64,000 nt of DNA from Bipolaris cookei. Taxonomy: Eukaryota > Ascomycota > Dothideomycetes > Pleosporales > Pleosporaceae. Each line of letters begins with the position of its first letter. Within the stretch, counting starts at the first letter, position 1. The stretch is taken from positions 186,001-250,000 of the forward strand of contig NRSV01000021.1 of NCBI GenBank assembly GCA_002286855.1. The letters are read 5' to 3'. The notes beneath the pieces were generated by a model. It was not told the DNA's origin and searched no databases. It saw only the letters and a list, made by a program, of their open reading frames with translations. The position numbers and the translations under genes are program-made. Shown piece after piece: positions 45,882 through 56,178 of this stretch.

Positions 45882-48487
45882 GAATCCCGAAACCTTCTGT
45901 TGCAATACGTATAGTAGCCAAGTTGGAGTAATGAATCTTCACTATTATCTTGTTGATAGATGATAGATGATAGATGGTTAGATGGAAATGAAGAAAAGAG
46001 CCTCGGGTAATTAAGCCCCATACTTTGATTAACAAGTATACGTGAATACTGCTAGTACACCGGATAAATACATGTACTTGGGGCGGGGCGAAGCGAAGCG
46101 ACGTCTCGCCAAAACAACCCCCCCCCCCCCAAGTGTCTTAGCCCTAGTCTAAATCGCCCGGTTTACGGGGTTGCGGCGACCGTGATGAAAGTGGTACGGA
46201 GCGAAAAGTAGAGTAAGCAAGAAAGAGATGAGCGTATTATGCAACGGGAAAGGGCGAAGGGAAAACGAGAAAAGTAAGACAAGACACGAGCAATGTGTGT
46301 ATCAGCGGCGCGAGTACGAGTTTTGGCGGCTGGTCTAGGCCTGGGCTGAGCGGTATTCTTGTGGCTTTTTTTTTGCGCAGACAAATCGATCTACATACTT
46401 GACTTGGCTATGCGATGAGATTGATTATTCTGTTGCGAGTAACATATTACATTCATACACTACTACAATCTGTGACTTTTGTGCGATGGCTTTTGTTTTT
46501 TTGCCACCGCTTGTTTTGTGGCCAGCAAAGAGAGAGGGGGAGAGAGAGAGCAGGAAAATAGCCTAGGGACAAAGCGGGCCAAAGAATTATGCTTAATGTT
46601 TGCGAACCAACCTTATCTGCTTGCGCTGCTAGTGCTAGTCTGTTCTAACCACCCCTGTAGATGTTAAGCGAATCGGAAAAGGGCTGATTAGTAGTTACGG
46701 GGCCAAAGAAGTAAAAAAAGAAAGAAAGAAAGAAAGAAGAGAAAGTGCGGTGTAAGCTGGGAAACTTGTCGGATACAAGCGGGTAGATGGGCAGTTAGTG
46801 TGTTTACACTTGGAGCGGCAGTAGCTTATTAGCTTATTACGTATGTTTGGACAATCGGGGAGCTGTGGACGAGAAAGGGCGGGGGCAGGAAAAGAGGAGG
46901 GGGTGGAGAAGCCAACGCTGGGCGGGCTTGAGTAGGAAGCCGGATGACGCGGCATGTTGGCTAATCGGGTGACGGGAAGGACTCATCGGGCGGGTGTTCA
47001 AGGTGATGAGGGCAGTCGAGGTGGCAGTCGGAAGCATTGGTGGTGGCCTCTTGGCTGGGTTGAGTGTGACCCAGCGCCAATAAAGGCCAATTCGGGCCTT
47101 TGTCTGTCTAGGGCAGCTGAGACGCTAGATGGCGTGGCGTTGTGCAGGCAAGTGCGACTAGGAGGGCAGGTGCAGGTGGGCAGGCAATGGAGGGAGAGAG
47201 AAAGAGATTGCACAAGTGAATGGAGCGTGTGTTATGTGTGGGTGCAAGTACACAGTAGTAGTGTCGATGCGACGATCAGGCGCGGGCAAAATGCAGGAGA
47301 TTGTGGCCGAGCACAGGCATGTCATGTGGAGGGCGAGGGACGGGCTGGGTTACCGTGTGGACGGGTTGGGATGGGCGTGGCACGGTGGTAAGCTTAAACG
47401 GCATGCACTAAGCTTGATGTCATTCGCGGGCGAGTGTATTTGTATGGCGGCGGCGGTGCAGGCTGAGTGAGACTTGGGCTTGATTACGTTTGGGTGGAGG
47501 TGGTAATGTCGAGTAGTGTGTGTGTGCGTGCTCGGAGCCCTCAGGAGCACCCCAAAGCTCCACGTAGGCCACAACGGAGGGCGGCAGCTTGATTGCCAGC
47601 GCGCGTGCCTGGGGTTGGCGGACCAAGGGCGCCGAGCAGAGCTGGCGGACCAAGGGCGTCTTGTGGGCACACGGCCAAGGACGCCATGGAGGGCGAGGGC
47701 GTGGTGTGGCCAGACACAGGCGGTTGGAACGCCTTGGCTGTGCTTGGTAGATTGGGGCATCGCCCGCCTCAACCAGCCAAGCACGACAAGACGGATTGCC
47801 GGACTGTCACGACTGGGCCTGCCAAGCTGCTGAAGGCTTGTCGAAAATAAAGATTCGTTTAGAGTTAAAGCTTGGCCGGCCGATGCCCATGGCGCTGACC
47901 ACCAGAGCCGTGGCAGCCGTGGCAGGCTGGGCACTTCATTTCCTGTCGTGTGTGCGCCTGTGTGGATGCGTGTTTGCTCGCATTCACGCCCCTACACCTC
48001 TCTACGTCCATCCATGTACAGGACATCCGCACGCACACGGCTACATACTCCATCTACTTAACACCCCCCCTCGCCCACCTACCCACCCTTCCGCCCAGTC
48101 AGCACAGTCAGCGGCCTCCGAGCAAAGCTTGTCTCGGCTGCTTGTGGGCCTTATTTCGCTATCAGCCGCCACTCCACGCGCGGCGGGCGATCCAGAGACG
48201 CCATCCCAACGCCGAGAAAGGGCCAAAAGTCATTTCTGGGGCCCAAGCCTGCGCTGCCCTGTCCTACCCTGCCCGTGAGCAAGTACATGAGCCCAGATGA
48301 CTGCTCATGGCTTTTGAAAAAGTTTCGCCTCCCTCGCGTCCTTCTCGTCTTCGACTCTTGCTGTCTACCCACTCCAATACCCACCCACGCCCACTTCTAC
48401 TGACTCTTGCTCCTCCCCGGCTTTGTTTCACCTCGCTAGCCTTCCACCCAACATCCGGCCAGCCTTGATCTGATCGCACAGCCACGC

Positions 48488-48586
48488 ATACACGCACACA
48501 CACACACACACGCACACATTCACATACGCTCACCCACCCACCCACCCACACACACACACCCTTACCCACACATACACACACACACC
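48488..48586. repeat. CA/CCA microsatellite
   Basis: CA units interleaved with CCCA units over about 100 bp, within the probable leader or promoter of the WOPR gene. Confidence 0.9.
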
Positions 48587-48948
48587 TTGTCGCAATCACT
48601 GTTGCAGCCGCACGTCCTCCCGTAAGTCTCTGCCTCTTGTTTCGTCTCGCCTACTAGTTAGCCTCGCCCACCTGTATGCTACCTACATTCCGGGGTCAGG
48701 CATTGTACTAGCTTTTATGCCTACTCTCGCCTTGTCCCGACGTTGCCGGGTACCTTGCACCCACTCTCTCCGCTGCGACTTGTACTTAATACCAAGTACA
48801 CTCGCTCTACCCGCCAACATCCACAAACTGACATTGACCCTAAAGACACCCATGAGGCACTGACCTCACATTACTACGGTACCATTTTGCTACCACACAC
48901 CCACACACTCACACCACCACCCCTGCTACCACGGTCACCACTACTGCC

Positions 48949-50322
48949 ATGGAGACCTACCACGGCCATGTCCGCACCCCTAACGATGCCATCATTCTGT
49001 TCGAGGCTTGCCGCATTGGCATATTACCGCGCGTCCAGCGTCGCTTGTCCGAAAAGGAGCGCCAGCAGATCAAGTCCGGCTCAGTATTCGTGTGGGACGA
49101 GCGTGAGGCCGGAATGAGACGATGGACCGACGGAAAATCATGGAGCGCCAGTCGCGTCTCTGGCAGTTTCCTCACATACCGAGAAATGGAGGGCAAGCGA
49201 GGAGGCAGCGCTATGCCCACTCCGCCAGTAGCAAAGCGCGCAAGCGGAAAGTCGCCAGACGGCTCGGCAAACGGAGACTCTGAGGGTGAGGGACCAGACG
49301 GCTACCGATACAAGCCCGACGGTTTGATGAAACAGTCCTTCAGCATCACCACACAGAGCGGACAGCACCTCCACCTCATCAGCTACTACTCGCGATCAAA
49401 CTCCAACAACCTCCCTCAGCCTACAAATGACGCCCAGCTGCGACACATTCGACCGCCCAAGAACATGTACCCAGAGTCTGCAGTAAACGAGACTCAATCA
49501 GTGCCTGCTGTCACGCGCGGCCCCATGCCTGGTTCCCCATACAATGCTCCAGGCCACAGCATGGCCCCCTCTTCGCCGTATACACGTGGTGGCCCCGTCG
49601 CGCCCATGTATGCAGTCCCCATATATCCTCCTACCCCTCCGAATGGCTCTTCTCCATTACACGCGTACTACCCACAGCACCCTTACTTCTACCCCGGCGT
49701 AGTCTATGCACAGCCCCAATATCATCCCCAGGCCCATGTCTTTGACCGCCCACCGCCGCCAATCGCACATCCTCACGCTCCCCAAGGCCACCATCCCATG
49801 CTTATGCAGCACCCCGCCTATGCGGCGCACGCTGCTCACGCTGCCCAGCAGTACATGACGACACCTCCATTGCGCACTCCATCAGCCGTCGAGCACACTC
49901 AACGTCAGCAACATCTGCAGCGAGTCGGCGCGCCTGCTCCTCCACCAGCACCTGCACAATCCATTCCCGAGCAAGGCCCCCAACTGCCAGCTATCAACGG
50001 TGCCGCCGCCTCAGCAGGTGCCAACAGGCCACCAACCCCAGAGACTTCTGAAAAGTCGGATTCTCGCTCATCAGAGCCTAGCGGCGCCCCTACTACCACA
50101 TCGGCACCGCCATCTTTGAGACCCCTGCCAACGCTCGACTCGCTGCTCAATGGCGACGTCCAGACCAAGGACAACCAGAGCACTAGCCGTTCTGGCAGCC
50201 GCAGCCCAAATACTGCATCGAGGTTTCCCCGCGATCTGGCCCCAGAACGACTTGCCAAGAACAGCACAGCTGCCGACAGCAGCGCACTGAACAAGCTCAA
50301 CAGCGTCTTTGTTCGATCGTAG
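48949..50322 (+). CDS. WOPR-domain transcriptional regulator, Gti1/Pac2 type
   Basis: Single exon, 457 aa. WOPR proteins (Gti1/Pac2, Wor1, Ryp1, Sge1) bind DNA and control morphology, conidiation and virulence traits in fungi. Seen: WOPRa at ~3-85 (TYHGHVRTPNDAIILFEACR, RRLSEKERQQIKSGSVFVWD, GMRRWTDGKSWSASRVSGSF, LTYREMEG), a variable insert, then WOPRb at ~122-150 (YKPDGLMKQSFSITT, HLHLISYYSRS). The spellings RRLSEKER and WSASRVSGSFLTYREMEG fit the Pac2 branch; the Wor1/Ryp1/Sge1 branch usually reads PHDRER and WSPSRILGNF. The remaining ~300 residues are Pro/His/Tyr/Ala-rich and disordered, as in relatives. The ATG is the first of the frame, with a good context (GCCATGG). Confidence 0.93.
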   Translation: METYHGHVRTPNDAIILFEACRIGILPRVQRRLSEKERQQIKSGSVFVWDEREAGMRRWTDGKSWSASRVSGSFLTYREMEGKRGGSAMPTPPVAKRASGKSPDGSANGDSEGEGPDGYRYKPDGLMKQSFSITTQSGQHLHLISYYSRSNSNNLPQPTNDAQLRHIRPPKNMYPESAVNETQSVPAVTRGPMPGSPYNAPGHSMAPSSPYTRGGPVAPMYAVPIYPPTPPNGSSPLHAYYPQHPYFYPGVVYAQPQYHPQAHVFDRPPPPIAHPHAPQGHHPMLMQHPAYAAHAAHAAQQYMTTPPLRTPSAVEHTQRQQHLQRVGAPAPPPAPAQSIPEQGPQLPAINGAAASAGANRPPTPETSEKSDSRSSEPSGAPTTTSAPPSLRPLPTLDSLLNGDVQTKDNQSTSRSGSRSPNTASRFPRDLAPERLAKNSTAADSSALNKLNSVFVRS

Positions 50323-50768
50323 TAGCGCCTTTTGCTCTCTCGGTCCAAGCACTGTGTCTTCGCTTCTCTGCTTATCTATTTAACACGCGTGACGATTTAC
50401 TCGCGGCTTCTTTTATTTTTTTCGCTTTATTTTTCTTCTTTTTTTTTGGATTCCCGAATCAAAGGGAAACAGTCGTTTCAAAGCATTTACGAAACTGCAT
50501 CAGGGCGGCGTTTGCAAGGTTGCGGCTACCATCCGAGATTTAGGATGGGCCTAGATGGGAAGGACAAAGTGTGAATTTAAAGCATTGGCTTGCTATCAGC
50601 CTGGGGTTTTCAAGGAGTCTGTTCACAGGCAGCGTGATATTACTACGGGTTCGCACAGATGTGTTGCTTTTGGAAAAAAAAAGAGAGTTTCCTAGTTGCA
50701 ATCCAATGGTTCATGCCAAGATGGCATCCCTATTCTAGTGTCTGAAGTTGTGTCGTGTACGTGTGTGC

Positions 50769-50805
<37 letters not shown>

Positions 50806-51726
50806 CGCCGCGCTTATTTTAGAGTTTTAAACTTGTTTTCATGCTTAGTTTGTTGCGCGGAGATGGGCGCTCGTGATAAGCTCTTCTTTGTTACGCTACT
50901 AGCACTGACATGATACGCATTGCATTGCCTATCCTCTGCCACTATCAATCATGCTTTCCCCGCTTTTGTAACAGCTCCCCCCAACCAATCACCCTAAACT
51001 CCATGCTTCCCCCCAATAATCCACATCTCCACCACCCACCCCCCTCTGAAGCATGATGTTGCTTCCCCAATATGGAATTCCCGAAACGCAGCTTCCGCAT
51101 ACGGCAAAGGCGCCGTCTAATAGCTATCATGTAACTCTTTCTTTTGCCTCCCTTGTTCAGGTATCTCAGTTGTATCAACCCATTCATCTTTCTTCGACCC
51201 GGATTTTTCCGCAGGTGATCAGCGACACACATGCACACACGCTCTTTTTTTTTCTTACCCCGCAAATGACACGATAACGTCGGGTTTTTGCGCCTTTGCC
51301 CGGAAGGAATATCAGATTGATTAGACGATTGGTAAAAGAAAAGCATAGCTCACTCTCTTATCCTGCGCGGAGTAGGAGGAGGAGATGGGGCGGACAAGCT
51401 TTATCTTATCATGGACAAGCAACAAAAGTGGGCTTGATAGACGGGTAAAAGACAACGGGCGAGCTCCAACGGGCGCTCTTTCTCCAATGGTAACCCCGAA
51501 AAGAGGAAAGTTGGAGGCGGGAGACCGTTGGATTGCGGCAGTCGGCTAGGTAAAGAGTTACATAAGTTACGAGATAGCAATTGTTTCTTTTTCTTTTTCT
51601 TTTTAATTGATGTTCGCGTGTCACTGTGTCTTAGGTACGCATCTCATCCATTTTCCTTGTTGTTGTTGTTGTCCTCGGGAGTTACATAGAAAAGAGAGAA
51701 GCGCGACGATACTACGTTCCAGCGCC
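50323..51726. other. Spacer between the WOPR gene and the MFS gene
   Basis: 1.4 kb with a GT microsatellite (50758-50806), T-rich tracts and no supportable gene. Confidence 0.55.
50758..50806. repeat. GT microsatellite
   Basis: GT/GC-interrupted run, about 14 pure GT units in the core, in the probable 3' region of the WOPR gene. Confidence 0.9.
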
Positions 51727-53753
51727 ATGGCATCTGCAGCCTCAGCGCCAATACCTACGACGGCGGATGTAGAGAAAGATGCGGTGGTGCAAGATACAGC
51801 CGAGCATACCGTTGCGCCAAAGGGTAAGGTAGCGGAGAAACTGCTCAAGCACTCGCACGATGCGGATGCGGCAATGAAGGCCTTTGAAGGGATTGAGGGT
51901 CAAGTAATTCATCTCACCGAGGAGAAGAGTAAGGCGTTGTTGAGGAAGATTGATTGGCATTTGATGCCTGTGAGTTTTATCCTTCATCCATTCAAACTAT
52001 GCCTCTTAATAACACGATGCGTATAGATCATGTGCCTCGTGTACGGCCTCAACTACCTCGACAAAACAACCCTTTCTTACGCCAGCATCATGGGCCTCAA
52101 ACTCCCGCCGTCAAGCGACCCGCTAAAGTCTGGTATCAATCTTACTGGCGATCAGTACTCGTGGCTCGGTAGCATGTTTTACTTTGGATACATAGCCTGG
52201 GAGTATCCGACCTCGCGGCTGCTGCAAGTATTGCCTTTGGGGAAGTATTGTGAGTAAATATATCCTTGCTGACACCCAGTCCCACATATTTCTCTCTACC
52301 GTCTCTCTTGAAATAAAAGAGAAAACTCGAATCTGACAAACACACGCAAAATAGCCGCCTTCAACATCATAATCTGGGGCCTCATCCTCTCCTGCTTCGC
52401 CGGCGTATCCAACTTCTCAGGCGCCCTCGGCATCCGCTTTTTCCTCGGCGTCTTCGAAGCAGCCGTAACCCCCGGCTTCGCCCTCTTCACCTCGCAATGG
52501 TACACGACCGCCGAGCAAGGCTCGCGCACCGCCATCTGGTTCAGCTTCAACGGGTTCGCACAAATCTTCGGGGGCTGCCTCGCCTACGCCATCGCCGTCG
52601 GGTGCCGCAAGTCCGGCACGACGATTGAGCCGTGGAAGATTGTGTTTTTGACGACGGGCCTGCTGACGGTGTGCTGTGGAGTCGTGTTTTTGTGGGTTGT
52701 GCCGGATAACCAGCTTAATTGTCGGTGGTTGAGTGAGGAGGATCGCGTACTGGCGGTTGAGCGGATAAGGGTGAATAAGCAGGGGGTGGGGAATAAGCAT
52801 TTTAAGTGGTATCAGTTGAAGGAGGCGTTGCTGGATCCGTTGAGTTGGGCCTTCTTTTTCTATGCGCTGATTGCTGATATTCCGAATGGTGGGTTCTGTT
52901 TTCCCTTACTATGACCGCTGCTGCTAACACACGCAAAGGCGGTATTTCAAACTTCTTCTCTCAACTCATCGTTGGCTTCGGCTACACACCCGAGCAATCC
53001 CTCTTATACGGGACCCCCGGCGGCGCCGTCGAAATCGTCTTCCTGATTGCCTGTGGCTGGGCCGGCGATAAGTACGGGAACCGCATTCTCATTTCCATGA
53101 TTGGCTTGCTCACTGCTATCCTTGGCATGCTGCTCATTGTCGCCTTGCCGCTATCCAGCAACTCGGGTCGCCTTGCGGGATACTATCTCACGCAGGCAAG
53201 TCCAACGCCGTTTGTGGCTCTCTTGAGCTTGGTAGCGAGTAATGTAGCGGGTTATACCAAGAAGACGAGTGTAGCAGCCATGTTCCTGATTGGGTACTGT
53301 GTTGGAAACATTATAGGTATGTTTCTCTCCCCCCCCCCTTCCCCCCTTCCCCCTAATTATGATTTCCCTTGGCACCAGGAGGGATTTGCATATCCGACGA
53401 CATATTAATTAACATCGATTTTACTCTCTCAGGCCCCCAGACGTTTCGCCCTTCAGACGCACCCCGCTATGTCCCCGCCGAAGTTACAATCATCGTCTGC
53501 TGGGGCGTGTGTCTCGGTATTCTCGCCTTCATCCATTTTTACTGCGTGCACCAAAATAAGAAGAAGGCGCTTATTCGAGCAGCACCCAATTATGTCAAAT
53601 TGGAGAATCAGGAGTAAGTTTTCTCCCCCTCCCTCTTCTTTCCTTTCCTTTGATTTTTCGCTTTCAGCCTAGTAAAGAAGCTAATCTCTACCTGTATCCA
53701 GATGGCTCGATTTGACGGATAGAGAAAATCCAGAATTCATATATACACTCTAA
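51727..53753 (+). CDS. MFS permease of the Dal5 / anion:cation symporter type
   Basis: Six exons (51727..51969, 52027..52249, 52355..52888, 52939..53316, 53433..53613, 53702..53753) give 536 aa. A 12-segment major facilitator in the plasma membrane. Seen: polar N-terminus; LRKIDWHLMPIMCLVYGLNY with LDKTTLSYASIMGL, the signature of the allantoate/nicotinate permease group; WLGSMFYFGYIAWEYPTSRL; RFFLGVFEAAVTPGFALFTS; the central loop NCRWLSEEDRVLAVERIRVN; SNFFSQLIVGFGYTPEQSLL; and the tail LDLTDRENPEFIYTL, typical of this family. The last 17 residues come from a short sixth exon. Likely substrates are organic anions such as allantoate, nicotinate, pantothenate or dipeptides; which one cannot be told from sequence. 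Confidence 0.92.
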
Positions 53754-53845
53754 ACCCCACATAGTTATATACTATCAACAATCAATCATTTTACTCAAAA
53801 AAAATCAACAACAGCCACTCGGCCACTCTTTCCTCAAAATCATGC

Positions 53846-53872
53846 ATTCATTCATATTCATATTCATATTCT
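53846..53872. repeat. TTCATA short tandem repeat
   Basis: About four units of TTCATA/TTCA between the convergent 3' ends of the MFS and nuclease genes. Confidence 0.75.
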
Positions 53873-53880
53873 TATACTCT

Positions 53881-54565
53881 CTAGCACGTCGCCAACATAC
53901 TCGTCAACGCACTCTTCTCTGCACTCGTAATCGTCAACCCATACACACTCTTCACTTTGATCCACATCTTACTATACGTGCAGTAGTAGCTCGTTAGCGG
54001 GGGCTTCCAGTCCTCTGGGCCCTTATCGCCCTTGGCTTGATTCACACTGTCGGTAACAGCCAGCAGCTGCGGGTTAGTCAGGTCGTTGGCAAAGGCCTGA
54101 CGGCGGGTTGTGGTCCAGGATGCTGCGCCGGACTAGATTGTCTTGTCAGCTTTCGTTCTCTCGGGGAGAGGAGGTGGAGAATCCTACCTTCCAAGCATTA
54201 CTCAATGGAACCATATGATCGATATCCACATCACTCGCTGCCGTCCACGTTGCCCCGTCGTACGGACTGAACCATGAGCCGGACACGGACGAGCATGCAT
54301 CGTTGGTCACTACGTTTGTTCCATCGCGCTTGAGCACCGTCTCGCGCGTGTTGCAGGTGCCTGATTGCGTGATCCAGTGGGGGAACAGGTCGCGAGAGTA
54401 GCCCGTTTGCGGGCCTTGGGCTGCGACGGTGAGGCCGGCGAGCTGCGTTGTTGCTTCTGCCTTGGAGGGCACGTTGGGGGGAGCACGGGCGGAGAGGTTG
54501 GATGGGGCGGGGGCGGCTGAGGCAATGGCAGCGGAGACTGCGGCGATGAGGAGGGAGGTCTTCAT
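53881..54565 (-). CDS. Secreted HNH-family nuclease (DUF1524-like)
   Basis: Exons 54188..54565 and 53881..54132 give 209 aa. Signal peptide MKTSLLIAAVSAAIASAAPA, then a short prodomain-like region. The core motif DVDIDHMVPLSNAW (His ~117) is the DxDH-x-PL box of HNH/DUF1524 proteins (GmrSD C-terminal type). The second exon supplies FANDLTNPQLLAVTDSVNQ and AKGDKGPEDWKPP, matching the conserved Asn and KGD...P..W pattern that completes the metal site. Four cysteines remain in the mature part (GTCNTRE, NDACSSV, SYYCTYS, LATC), suiting an extracellular, disulfide-bonded enzyme. Expected activity is metal-dependent cleavage of nucleic acid outside the cell, for nutrition or competition; this is inference. 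The intron keeps frame (Trp-Lys|Ser-Gly) with a GTAGGA donor. Confidence 0.9.
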
Positions 54566-54580
54566 CTTGTCTGAAATGAT

Positions 54581-54614
<34 letters not shown>

Positions 54615-56178
54615 AAGAGTGATAGGAAGATGATGTGATAGGAAGATGATGTGGTTAAGGGAAGAGTGATATATCAATTGAGATATGAAATTCACAATCA
54701 GAAGTAGAGACACTCGACAGTGAAGCCGATGTCATGCACAATGGTACAACAGTAGGTACAACATCCTCCCATCTTATATACACGTCCCCAGTATTTTCCT
54801 TTTCAAACTATACCCATCTACCATCATCTTTTAGTCCCGGCCCCCTCCGCTCCCTTCCCGTCCCCCCAAAAAAAACACACGAAACAAACACGGTCCAGTC
54901 CAATGAAGCACCGCACGCCTACCCCCGCTTAACCTACTCTTACTTGCCCAGCAAAAGTGGTGTAACCGCGGAACAACCCATCAGCAAACCTACACAAACA
55001 CGCGCCCACAAAGTCGTTGACCGAAACCTAATAAGGCAGGTCGGCAAGAGTCGTAAGCGGCTGAAGCGAAGTCCTTCATTTAGAGACATCGGACAACTAG
55101 AGCAAAGCGTACCTGATCGGCAGTGCAACTTGCTTCTGCCGGCCCCAAGTCATGGAGCTGCCTTCCTGTTCAGGGAGAAAAAGGGCAAGCAAGACTAGTA
55201 GTGCTGCATGGTAAGACGGAGGCCACTGACTGGGTGGGTGTGCAAGAGGATAAGAATCATGGAACCGTTACGGAAAGCGCGGGCATGGAGCGCAGGTGGG
55301 CTTATCGCGACGTGTGATAGGGCCGTGGCTGGGGGCGTACGCTAACATTATCGACTTGTCATTGGGTGCTTGCTAGATGAGGATAATATGTCCGAGTGGA
55401 AGGCGCCGACGCGTGGTGCGGGTCGGAAACATGGACGCTCCCAAGGTGTTTTGCAGAGGAGCGAATGGATGATAAGACATGGCCAACGTGAAAGATGAGG
55501 GGCTTGAAGGGGGAAACATGGGGATGACTGCAGATGTGGTCAAGTGGGGGATTGTCTTTGCTGATTGGCTGGTGCCCCGCGCTCTACACAACACGTGAAG
55601 GCCAAGAGATGGTCGTGGCTCGAAGAAGAAGGATGTTAGCCCCAAGAGGAAGATGCCAAGATGCGTACGCTGAAATGGTGCGCGTCTGGCGCATCAAAAC
55701 CATGTCTAGATAATTGTTGTTTGTCCTGCATCTAATCTTGAGTTTTGTTTAGATTGAGACGCTGGTACGAAGGTGGACACTGCAATGAATTTGCTGGCGA
55801 GAGTACGAGAACTGCTCGAGTAACCGGAAATAAGCCGATGGTTACCCATGGCGACAACGGAGCTTGGTATGCCAACCCTTTAGTGCTGCATTGGACGATT
55901 TGATGTCAGAACTGCCGTTTCGAGTATATTCGCAGCGACGTCGGGGTCTTGGGACTTGGCTAGGCTTGCCTGTATTTGTGACAATGTTCCATTAGCAGCG
56001 TGACATATATGCATTACGAACCAATCTCTTGGAGAAGCTTGGTCGGACGTACTCCGGGGTGTATAGATTGTGCAGTGTTAATGCTCCAACTGCCGGGTCG
56101 TCGCCCCTCAGTACGGCCTTGTTTAATCGATAGAGAAAGACAATGCGTAGAGTCAAGGTTGCTTGCTGAATATGGGTA
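54566..56178. other. Gene-free spacer upstream of the nuclease
   Basis: 1.6 kb with the GA run and 16-bp direct repeat next to the nuclease start. A 154-codon plus-strand frame at 54734-55198 is basic and Ser/Pro-rich without family features, and is not called. Confidence 0.5.
54581..54652. repeat. GA microsatellite plus 16-bp direct repeat
   Basis: (GA)n with two interruptions at 54581-54618, then GATAGGAAGATGATGT twice in tandem (54621-54636 and 54637-54652). All lie 16-87 bp upstream of the nuclease ATG, so within its leader or core promoter. Confidence 0.88.

Larger units (their letters stand above)
44833..48948. other. 4.1-kb gene-free region upstream of the WOPR regulator
   Basis: No gene can be supported. 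It is rich in simple sequence: GT/GA run 45343-45377, poly-G 45390-45404, poly-C/poly-A 45852-45881, poly-C 46118-46130, AAAG units around 46713-46737 and CA runs 48488-48586. A 15-bp sequence GGCGGACCAAGGGCG is repeated at 47617 and 47644. A GTAAGT at 48622 could be a donor of a 5' leader intron. Long regulatory upstream regions are common for fungal developmental regulators. Confidence 0.55.

Noticed and set aside
47350..47934. 194-codon minus-strand frame in GC-rich sequence
   Set aside because: No motif, overlapped by frames on the other strand; high GC lowers the chance of stops.
54734..55198. 154-codon plus-strand frame divergent from the nuclease
   Set aside because: Basic, Ser/Pro-rich, no recognisable domain, no splice support; probably chance.
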